A stretch of 10,752 bases of DNA, from the NCBI GenBank assembly GCA_964604905.1, contig CAZSCC010000226.1:1-10752 (forward strand), read 5' to 3'. This document shows positions 1 through 4,998 of the stretch, piece by piece. Each line of letters starts with the position of its first letter. Within the stretch, counting starts at the first letter, position 1. The position numbers and the translations under genes are program-made. The notes beneath the pieces are model-generated. The model was not told where the DNA came from. It did no database searches and saw only the letters and a program-made list of their open reading frames with translations. This stretch comes from JACQFK01 sp964604905 (GTDB lineage: Bacteria > Planctomycetota > MHYJ01 > JACPRB01).

Positions 1-714
1 CGCGACCCGGACTTCAGGGCCCGGGCCGATCAGCTCCGCGTGGAGGTCGCCCAGCTCGATCCCGAGCGTGAGCCGCTTCTCCTCGGGACGGAACTCGACG
101 ACGGTCCGGGGCGACAGGAGGACGAAGCGGTCGTCGCCCAGCGTAAGTTTGACCACGGTGGCGGCCCGGAGGCGGTCTCCCGCGGCGACCGAGAGGTCCT
201 TTTGCTTCCCGCGGAACGGCTTCTCGCCGAGCTCGAAGGAGCCCTCGACTTCGCGGATCGTCGCCATCGCGCGCTCGATGACCGTGCGCTTGGGTTCGGG
301 CTTCTTCGGCTCCTCGGGCGAGGGCACCGGGGTCGGCTTGGGCTCCCCTGGCTTCGGCGGCTCGGCCGGCTTCGGGGCCTGCGGCTCGGGCGGCTTCAGC
401 GGCGGGGGCGGGACGGGCGTCACGAGCGGCGCCTTGGGCTCGTCCGGCTTCGGCGGCTGGGGCTCCGACGCGGGGAGCGCGGGCTGGGGCCGCGGGCGGG
501 GAGCGGGCCGGACGATCTCGATCGGCGGCGCCGGCTCGGGCCGGCGGAGCGAGAGGACCATGAGGAAGGCCGCGGCCGCCGCGGCGGCGAGACCGCCTGC
601 GATCGCCCACGGCAGCTTCCGCGCGGGCCGCTGCCAGCGCCCTTCGACGCGCCGCGCGGAGTCGTCGAGACCCCGGTAGAACGCGTCCAGTCTCCGCTCC
701 AGGTCGTCGCTCAT
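1..714 (-). CDS. FecR-like, membrane-anchored putative sigma-factor regulator (3' end cut by window edge)
   Basis: The frame opens at ATG 714-712 and stays open to the window edge (238 codons, no stop). Its start overlaps the sigma-factor stop as ATGA, so translation is probably coupled. Seen: a charged cytoplasmic N-terminus (MSDDLERRLDAFYRGL), one Ala/Leu-rich transmembrane helix at about residues 35-56, then some 80 residues of Pro/Glu/Lys-rich linker with PEPK-type repeats. From about residue 143 a soluble beta-rich domain shows the pattern of FecR domains (IREVEGSF, VAAGDRLRAAT, LTLGDDRFVLLSP, LTLGIELGDLHAEL). FecR-type proteins and similar anchored partners control ECF sigma factors, so I infer an envelope-sensing regulator of the adjacent sigma factor. 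The linker would let the domain span the periplasm. No zinc-binding anti-sigma (ZAS) motif is visible. The antisense frame at 14-610 is a shadow. Confidence 0.75.
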   Translation of the reverse strand, partial: MSDDLERRLDAFYRGLDDSARRVEGRWQRPARKLPWAIAGGLAAAAAAAFLMVLSLRRPEPAPPIEIVRPAPRPRPQPALPASEPQPPKPDEPKAPLVTPVPPPPLKPPEPQAPKPAEPPKPGEPKPTPVPSPEEPKKPEPKRTVIERAMATIREVEGSFELGEKPFRGKQKDLSVAAGDRLRAATVVKLTLGDDRFVLLSPRTVVEFRPEEKRLTLGIELGDLHAELIGPGPEVRVA

Positions 715-1232
715 ACGTTCCTTACCAGTCTTTCCCGCAACTGCGCATAGGCGCGCGACAGGGTCTTGGTCACCGTGCCCAGCGGACGGCCCAGCTCGCG
801 GGCGATCTCCTCGCACGTCAGCCCCCGGTCGTGCCGCAGGGCCAGCAGCTGCTGCACCTCGGGCGCCAGGGCCGCCAGGGCCTCCGCGAGCGGCACGTCG
901 GGCGAGTCCTCCGGTCCCGTCTCCACCGTCTCGACCGCCTCGGCCAGCTCGCCGCGGAGCCTCTGCGCCGCCTGCTTCCGCCGGATCCACTCCTGGCAGA
1001 CGAAGCCCGCGATCGAAAGCAGCCAGCTCCCGAACGAGCGGTCGTCCTCCAGCCGCCCCAAGCCCTGCCATGCCCGCACAAAAGTCTCCTGCGCCAGGTC
1101 CTCCGCCGAGGACCGCTCGTGCGTTCAGCCGTACTGGCGCGCGACCACCGCGCGCGAGTAGCGCCCGACGAGCGCCCCGAACGCGGATCCGTCCCCCTTC
1201 CGGGCGGTCCGGACCAGGCCTTCTTCGTCCAT
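711..1232 (-). CDS. ECF-type RNA polymerase sigma factor with an in-frame TGA (putative selenocysteine) in region 2
   Basis: Read from ATG 1232-1230 to TGA 713-711, the frame encodes 173 residues if the TGA at 1127-1125 (codon 36) is read through. Region 2 spans the TGA: SAFGALVGRYSRAVVARQYG, then the TGA, then THERSSAEDLAQETFVRAW. AEDLAQETFxRAW is the hallmark of ECF region 2. Region 4 (about residues 116-170) has the helix-turn-helix LTCEEIARELGRPLGTVTKT followed by LSRAYAQLRERL. Upstream and downstream halves are in the same frame, so no frameshift is needed. Starting after the TGA would remove most of region 2, leaving no plausible sigma factor. Two cysteines remain, at residues 79 and 140. 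A TATAGT box lies 10 bases before the ATG. Alternatives are a nonsense mutation or an assembly error. The sigma-factor assignment is firm; the recoding is inference. Confidence 0.82.
1097..1114 (-). promoter_or_regulatory. Candidate bacterial SECIS stem-loop in the sigma-factor mRNA
   Basis: On the minus strand GGTCCTC, loop GGCG, GAGGACC form a perfect 7-bp stem with a 4-base loop. Seventeen bases separate the in-frame TGA (1127-1125) from the loop, and the first loop base is G. As I recall the published bacterial SECIS model, it asks for an apical loop roughly 16-37 bases after the UGA with a G in its first two positions, which this fits. The same bases encode the conserved SAEDL of region 2 and the DNA is GC-rich, so chance pairing is possible. 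Confidence 0.45.
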
Positions 1233-1333
1233 CCTTAGGGTGACTATAACCATGAACCTTGCGGCATAAAAAATATTTTGCATTCCGGAAGAAAATCGTG
1301 CCGCAAACCCGGCCCCTCCGAGCACCCTGCTGC
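1233..1333. promoter_or_regulatory. Divergent promoter region between sigma factor and thioredoxin-like gene
   Basis: These 101 bases lie between the two divergent ATGs. They contain an unusually AT-rich core (1266-1279, with the 10-bp palindrome AAAATATTTT at 1270-1279) in otherwise GC-rich DNA. An 8-bp perfect inverted repeat, TTGCGGCA at 1259-1266 and TGCCGCAA at 1299-1306, flanks this core with 32 bases between the arms. TGAACC at 1253-1258 resembles the -35 element of some ECF-dependent promoters, but I see no convincing paired -10 for the plus-strand gene. The arrangement suggests shared or reciprocal control; which protein binds is not shown. Confidence 0.4.
1243..1248 (-). promoter_or_regulatory. 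-10 box (TATAGT) of the sigma-factor unit, leaderless type
   Basis: TATAGT on the minus strand ends 10 bases before the sigma-factor ATG at 1232. A transcript starting the usual 6-8 bases after the -10 would have only 2-4 untranslated bases. An AAGG directly abuts the ATG, too close to act as a normal Shine-Dalgarno site. No good -35 hexamer is seen; TTTTAT lies at the 17-bp spacing. Confidence 0.45.
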
Positions 1334-2458
1334 ATGAGACTCCTGACCGTGCTCCTCCTCCTGACCGGAGAGGGCCTGTCGCTCGAGGAGTTCCAGCGGC
1401 TCCACCGGGAGCTCCGGCCCCGCAAGGACGAGGCCTGGCGCTCCATCCCCTGGAAGACCTCGATGCTCGAGGCGCGCGACCGGGCGGTGAAGGAGAAGAA
1501 GCCGCTCTTCTTGTGGTCGATGAACGGGAGCCCGCTCGGCTGCGGCTGAAACAACGCCGTGCTCGACCGGGCGTCGACGTTCAGCGATCCCGAGGTCATC
1601 GAGCTCCTCAAGGAAAAGTTCGTCCCGGTGGCAGTCGATCTCTGGCCGCTCCACCGGAGCGAGGACGCGGAGGGCGAATTCTACCGCAAGGTAGCCAACC
1701 AGGGCCCGCGCAAGGTACCGCAGAACACCCAGGGGCTCTACGCGTTCGACGCGGAGGGCCGGCTGCTCGGCTTCACCCACCGGGCCCACGAGTTCGGCGA
1801 CCGGCCGGAGCAGGTCCGGAACCTCCTCCGGAAAGTGCTGGCCGACTTTCAGTTCCAGCCGCCCGACGCCGCCCTCGTTTCCGACGGGCGGAAGGACCCC
1901 CGGTTCCCCCAGGCGCCCGAAGGAGGGCTCGTCCTCGACGTCACGTCGCGGGTGCTCGGCGGCGCCTCGGAGCCCCGGAGCGAACTCGAGAGGATCTTCC
2001 AGGCGTCGATGGGCGTGGACCACCTGTGGGTCCGGAAGGACGAGGCCGAGGCGCTGGCCCGCGGCGCGTTCCCGGAGAGCCTGGCGAAGCGGATCGCCCG
2101 CTTCCACCTGATCGACAACACGCGCGGAGAGCCGCCGCTCTGGGAGCCGGAGGAGGTCCGCGCGCACGAGGTCGCGCTCGCGGTCGGGACGCTCTCCGGC
2201 CACGCCCGGATGGAGACCGCCTCCGGGCGTCGCGGGGCCGAGTTGGACCTGCGCGGAGAGGTGGAGCTGAAGGACGGGAAGGTCGTGCGGTTCGACCTCG
2301 TGGCGAAGGGCGTCTTCTGGTCTGAAGGAGGGCGAGGCCGCTCCGCCGCGCCGAAGGGGCGCTACCCCGTGGCGATCGCCTTCCGCCGGGCGGAGGGGAA
2401 CGACGAGGCCAATCGCGTCCCGCCGCAGGGGCTGCGGGAGCAGGATTATCTCAGATAG
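1334..2458 (+). CDS. Secreted thioredoxin-like protein with in-frame TGA at the active site (putative selenoprotein)
   Basis: From ATG 1334 to TAG 2456-2458 the frame encodes 374 residues if the TGA at 1547-1549 (codon 72) is decoded. A short signal peptide (MRLLTVLLLLTGEG) leads to a thioredoxin-like core: ARDRAVKEKKPLFLW, then NGSPLGCG, the TGA, NNAVLDR, then TFSDPEVIELLKEKFVPVAVD. The last stretch is the pattern that follows the WCxxC site in Thioredoxin_7-like proteins. Here Cys70-Gly71-TGA72 stands where the redox pair belongs, so selenocysteine is the natural reading, giving a Cys-x-Sec site acting outside the cytoplasm. Residues after about 160 are unassigned. Without readthrough the gene would split into a 71-residue fragment and an ORF from GTG 1559 lacking signal and active site. 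GTG 1298 with GGAAG six bases upstream is an alternative start. The stop overlaps the leader of the next gene, implying one operon. Confidence 0.75.
1559..1574 (+). promoter_or_regulatory. Candidate bacterial SECIS stem-loop in the thioredoxin-like mRNA
   Basis: GCTC (1561-1564), loop GACC (1565-1568) and GGGC (1569-1572) form a small hairpin, extendable by two wobble pairs to 1559-1574. The loop starts 16 bases after the TGA and its first base is G. An alternative fold pairs ACGCC (1554-1558) with GGCGT (1570-1574) around an 11-base loop, also starting with G. The stem is weaker than the one in the sigma gene (three G-U pairs), so the call is tentative. Confidence 0.35.
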
Positions 2459-2482
2459 GGGAGGTTGGGTATGGGTATGAAG
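2454..2482 (+). repeat. Translation-initiation leader of first LamG gene, copy 1 of a duplicated block
   Basis: GATAGGGGAGG followed by TTGGGT, ATGGGT and ATGAAG recurs before the second LamG gene (3723-3745). GGGGAGG is a strong Shine-Dalgarno sequence. ATG 2471 has the 6-base spacing used by the second copy's ATG 3740, so I chose it. ATG 2477 is the alternative, and TTG 2465 is too close. Copy 1 has one extra hexamer (ATGGGT). The TAG inside GATAG is the actual stop of the thioredoxin-like gene. Confidence 0.7.
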
Positions 2483-3646
2483 GCAGGGGTGATGGCGCGG
2501 ACCGCCGTCGTGGTGGTCCTGATCGGCTCTCTCTGGTCCGGCGATTCGGGCGCGGCCCCGCGGCGGGCGGCGTTCCAGTCGATCGCGAACCTCGTGGCCC
2601 ACTGGTCGTTCGACGAGACGACCGGCACGACGGCGGCGGACTCGGCGGGGGTCGACAATTCCGGCATGCACGTGGGCGGCGTCACGATCTCGACCACCGT
2701 CTCGCCCCAGCCCAGCGCGGGCAACCTCCGGAGCGTCCTCCTGGACGGGACGACCGGGTCGGTCGACGTGACGAACATCGCGGGGCTGGCCTTCACCGGT
2801 CCCTTCACCCTGTCGGCCTGGGTGCGGCTCACGTCGACCCCCGACCACCAGATGGGCGTCATCGAATTCTTCGACTCTCCCGGGACCGGGTTCCCCAACG
2901 GGTATTTCCTGAGGCTCGGGAAGGTGGGGAACGTCGCGACCGCCCACCACTTGAAGTTCATCGTCGGGGACGGCGCGGCCGAGTACGAAGCGACGGAGAG
3001 TTTCTCCATCCCGCTCAATACCTGGACCCACGTGGCGGGGGTCTTCGACGGCACGTTCATTGAGATCTACAGGGACGGGGTTTCCAGGGACTCCGTCCCC
3101 GCCGCTGCCCCCGGAGCCAGCTCCAGTTACCTGACCCTCGGGGGCGGCACCCCCAATGTCCTCGCGGGCCACATCGACGAGGCCCGCATCTACAATCGCG
3201 CTCTCTCGGCGACGGAGATCGGAGTCCTTTTCAGCGGCCAACCGCCGCCGACAGGCCTCACCGCGACGGCCGGCGCCGCGCAGATCGCGCTTTCCTGGAC
3301 CGCCGCCGTCGGGGCGACGAACTACAACGTCTACCGCTCGCTCTCCGCGGGCGGGCCCTGGACGCTCCTCACCAGCACCGCGACGACCGGCTACACCGAC
3401 ACGACCGTCGCCAACCCCACGACCTACTGGTACCAGGTGACCGCGATCAGCCTCGTGGCGAGCGCGCCCGCCGGGCCCGTCTCGGCCACGCCCCTCCCCA
3501 CGCTGCCCAAGACGACGACGAGCGGCAGCAACAACAATCTCGCCCACCGCTGCGGGTGCGATTCGATCGCCGAACCGGCGGGCCTTGCGGCCCTCTGGGG
3601 GGCGGCCCTCCTGGCCCTCGCAGGCGGCCTTCTGAGAAAGAGGTAG
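2471..3646 (+). CDS. LamG-FN3 surface protein with Cys-type C-terminal sorting signal (paralog 1)
   Basis: The 391-residue protein has a signal peptide (about 1-29, core AVVVVLIGSLW) and a concanavalin-like LamG/LamGL domain (about 40-247). That domain opens with LVAHWSFDETTGTTAADSAG and closes with the family's IDEARIYNRALSATEI. A fibronectin type III domain follows (about 255-345; PPTGLTATAG, ALSWTA, YNVYRS, YTDTTV, YWYQVTAI). The C-terminal module is HRCGCDSIA, a hydrophobic helix and an RKR tail. The only cysteines in the protein are the two in the CGC motif. LamG and FN3 domains usually bind glycans or proteins at the cell surface, so an exported, processed surface adhesin or hydrolase accessory is likely; no catalytic site is seen. 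The gene follows the thioredoxin-like gene by 12 bases and is a tandem duplicate of the next gene. Confidence 0.88.
   Translation: MGMKAGVMARTAVVVVLIGSLWSGDSGAAPRRAAFQSIANLVAHWSFDETTGTTAADSAGVDNSGMHVGGVTISTTVSPQPSAGNLRSVLLDGTTGSVDVTNIAGLAFTGPFTLSAWVRLTSTPDHQMGVIEFFDSPGTGFPNGYFLRLGKVGNVATAHHLKFIVGDGAAEYEATESFSIPLNTWTHVAGVFDGTFIEIYRDGVSRDSVPAAAPGASSSYLTLGGGTPNVLAGHIDEARIYNRALSATEIGVLFSGQPPPTGLTATAGAAQIALSWTAAVGATNYNVYRSLSAGGPWTLLTSTATTGYTDTTVANPTTYWYQVTAISLVASAPAGPVSATPLPTLPKTTTSGSNNNLAHRCGCDSIAEPAGLAALWGAALLALAGGLLRKR
3545..3643 (+). other. C-terminal Cys-Gly-Cys sorting/anchor module, copy 1
   Basis: This encodes HRCGCDSIA, then an Ala/Leu-rich helix, then LLRKR at the extreme C-terminus (33 residues). 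A short Cys motif, a transmembrane segment and a basic tail match the tripartite plan of MYXO-CTERM-type signals, which are processed at a Cys and lead to surface anchoring. The second paralog has the same module at 4841-4939. No processing protease is in this window. Confidence 0.65.
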
Positions 3647-3739
3647 CCCGGTCGGTTATTTTTCGGATTCCCGTTAGAATCCCCCTCCCCTCCCCCACCA
3701 ACGGGAAACGGTGGGCGGGCTTGATAGGGGAGGATGGGT
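3647..3739 (+). promoter_or_regulatory. Intergenic region between the two LamG genes
   Basis: These 93 bases hold a T-rich patch (TTATTTTTC, 3657-3664), a TAGAAT -10-like hexamer (3675-3680) without a clear -35, and an imperfect hairpin (CCCACC 3694-3699, GGTGGG 3710-3715, 10-base loop). The duplicated Shine-Dalgarno leader starts at 3723. A separate promoter for the second gene is possible but not demonstrated. The hairpin lacks a T-tract, so it is not a standard terminator. Confidence 0.3.
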
Positions 3740-3745
3740 ATGAAG
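3723..3745 (+). repeat. Translation-initiation leader of second LamG gene, copy 2 of the duplicated block
   Basis: GATAGGGGAGG, ATGGGT, ATGAAG matches the leader of the first LamG gene at 2454-2482 except for one base and one missing ATGGGT hexamer. GGGGAGG ends directly against ATG 3734 but six bases before ATG 3740, so 3740 is the more likely start. Confidence 0.7.
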
Positions 3746-4942
3746 GCAGGAATCCTGAGGTGGGGCCGGGCGGCCCTGGTGGCGATCGCGATCTGCTCCC
3801 TCGAATCGGGGTATTCCCGTTCGGCGCCCCGCGCGGCGGTGGCGTCATTCCAGGCGATGAGCATCCCCACCCTCGCGGCGTATTGGCCGCTGGATGCGGC
3901 CAGCGGCAGCACGGTAGCGGACCTGTCGGGCAACGGGAACACGGGCTCCCTCGTCAATGGAGCCGTGATCGATACGGTGAACTTCTCCTCGGTTCCCGCG
4001 GGCAACGTCGGGAGCGCGAACTTCCCCACCCTCGGGGCGGGCAGCCGGATCGACGTCGCCGACTCCCCCTCGATCAGCATCACCGGCTCGATCACGGTGG
4101 CGGCGTGGATCCGCACGAACCTGCCGGTCTCGCCGGCCGTGCTGCCGAACGTCGACCAGCAGGAGATCATCGGAAAATTCGGTGGGGGCGGGGGCTACTT
4201 GCTCCGACTCAACCAGGCGGGCGGCCTGAGCTTCGCCATTGTGCCGAGTTCCGGGACGCCGACCGGAGCGAGCGAGACGAGCCTGATCATTCCGGCGGGG
4301 ACTTGGACGCACGTCGCGGGGACCTATAACCAGGGAAGCGGGACGATCAACATCTTCATCGACGGCGTCCAACGCGCCGAGGTGGGCAGTTCGGCCTCCC
4401 CTCCGGGCAACGGCACCGGCGGCCTGCTCATCGGCAGGGACGGCTCGAACGAATTCAACGGGAACATCGACGAGGCCAGGATCTACAATACCCCGCTGAC
4501 GGCGGGGCAAGTCGCCACGCTGTTCACCGGCGTCCAGGCCCCGCCCACGGGCCTCGCCGCCATGCCCGGTCCGGCCCAGATCGCGCTCTCCTGGACCGCG
4601 GCGGCGAACGCGTCGAGCTACAACGTCTACCGCCGGCTCACGGGGGGCGGCGCCTTCGTACAGGTCGCCAACATTGCGGCCACCTCGTACACCGATCTCA
4701 CGGTTTCCAACCCGACGAGCTACGACTACCAGGTCACCGCCGTGGGTGCCCTGGAGAGCGCCCCGGCGGGCCCCGTCTCGGCCGTCCCGCTCTCCATCGC
4801 CCCGAAGACGACCACCAGCGGCAGCAACAACAACCTCGCCCACCGCTGCGGGTGCGACTCGATCGCCCACCCGGCCGGCCTAGCGGCCCTCTGGGGGGCG
4901 GCCCTCCTGGCCCTTGCGGGAACTCTCGTGCGGAGGAGATAA
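3740..4942 (+). CDS. LamG-FN3 surface protein with Cys-type C-terminal sorting signal (paralog 2)
   Basis: The 400-residue protein repeats the plan of the preceding gene. It has a signal peptide (about 1-30, GRAALVAIAICSLESG) and a LamG domain (about 38-252; LAAYWPLDAASGSTVADLSG, ITVAAWIRT, WTHVAGTYNQGSG, NIDEARIYNTPLTAGQV). An FN3 domain follows (about 263-352; PPTGLAAMPG, ALSWTAA, YNVYRRL, YDYQVTAVG), then the HRCGCDSIA anchor. Apart from one Cys in the signal peptide, all cysteines are in CGC. The FN3 domain and the anchor are clearly closer to paralog 1 than is the LamG domain, which has diverged in length and loops. That suggests duplication, with ligand-binding diversification or later homogenisation of the 3' ends. 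Its TAA stop overlaps the first bases of a long palindrome. Ligand unknown. Confidence 0.88.
   Translation: MKAGILRWGRAALVAIAICSLESGYSRSAPRAAVASFQAMSIPTLAAYWPLDAASGSTVADLSGNGNTGSLVNGAVIDTVNFSSVPAGNVGSANFPTLGAGSRIDVADSPSISITGSITVAAWIRTNLPVSPAVLPNVDQQEIIGKFGGGGGYLLRLNQAGGLSFAIVPSSGTPTGASETSLIIPAGTWTHVAGTYNQGSGTINIFIDGVQRAEVGSSASPPGNGTGGLLIGRDGSNEFNGNIDEARIYNTPLTAGQVATLFTGVQAPPTGLAAMPGPAQIALSWTAAANASSYNVYRRLTGGGAFVQVANIAATSYTDLTVSNPTSYDYQVTAVGALESAPAGPVSAVPLSIAPKTTTSGSNNNLAHRCGCDSIAHPAGLAALWGAALLALAGTLVRRR
4841..4939 (+). other. C-terminal Cys-Gly-Cys sorting/anchor module, copy 2
   Basis: HRCGCDSIA, then a hydrophobic helix, then LVRRR, 33 residues as in copy 1 (3545-3643). The nucleotide sequence is also nearly identical through much of the module, for example CTCTGGGGGGCGGCCCTCCT in both. 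The basic tail changes from RKR to RRR, so the charge pattern is kept. Confidence 0.65.
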
Positions 4943-4979
4943 CTGTTAACGAAATCGCGCCGCGATTTCGTTAACAGTT
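4941..4979. repeat. Perfect 19-bp inverted repeat with 1-base spacer, between LamG gene 2 and the kinase
   Basis: The left arm AACTGTTAACGAAATCGCG (4941-4959) is exactly complementary to the right arm (4961-4979) around a single C. It overlaps the TAA stop (4940-4942) and ends four bases before the TATAAT box of the kinase. As RNA it would fold into an 18-bp stem with a 3-base loop. It lacks a following T-tract, so it is either an atypical terminator or a DNA operator covering the kinase promoter. It is more AT-rich than its surroundings. Confidence 0.9.
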
Positions 4980-4983
4980 CGGC

Positions 4984-4989
4984 TATAAT
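4984..4989 (+). promoter_or_regulatory. -10 box (TATAAT) of the kinase, leaderless type
   Basis: A consensus TATAAT ends nine bases before ATG 4999, so the transcript would start about at the start codon. No Shine-Dalgarno sequence fits in CCCAGCACC. The -35 region would lie inside the right arm of the palindrome, where no consensus hexamer is seen. A protein bound to the palindrome would therefore block or replace -35 contacts. Confidence 0.6.
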
Positions 4990-4998
4990 CCCAGCACC

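Noticed and set aside
14..610. Antisense-frame ORF of 198 codons at the left edge
   Set aside because: It is Arg/Ala/Pro-rich noise in a different frame of the strand coding the FecR-like protein, whose frame is open through the same region and starts at the ATGA overlap.
711..1079. Short sigma factor starting at GTG 1079
   Set aside because: This Val lies inside the conserved ETFVRAW of region 2; starting there removes most of the core-polymerase-binding region, so it is not a credible start.
1125..1549. Genome-wide reassignment of TGA to an amino acid (Trp, Gly or Cys)
   Set aside because: The kinase, LamG, helical-repeat and barrel genes have no in-frame TGA, Trp is encoded by TGG throughout, and the sigma and first barrel genes end in TGA at sensible family ends. 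Only site-specific recoding fits.
1559..2458. Separate gene beginning at GTG 1559 after the TGA
   Set aside because: It would lack the signal peptide and the first half of the thioredoxin-like fold, has no Shine-Dalgarno sequence, and is in the same frame as the upstream part. It is better read as the continuation of one gene.
1244..3547. Long antisense frame of 767 codons opposite the thioredoxin-like and LamG genes
   Set aside because: Its translation is Arg/Gly/Val-rich with no domain or signal. It is a typical shadow of GC-rich coding sequence on the other strand and crosses two well-supported genes.
3694..3715. Rho-independent terminator between the two LamG genes
   Set aside because: The 6-bp stem with a 10-base loop is followed by GC-rich sequence rather than a T-tract.
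4941..4979. Insertion-sequence end or attachment site
   Set aside because: There is no transposase or integrase, no target-site duplication and no second copy in the window; the palindrome is a single compact element.
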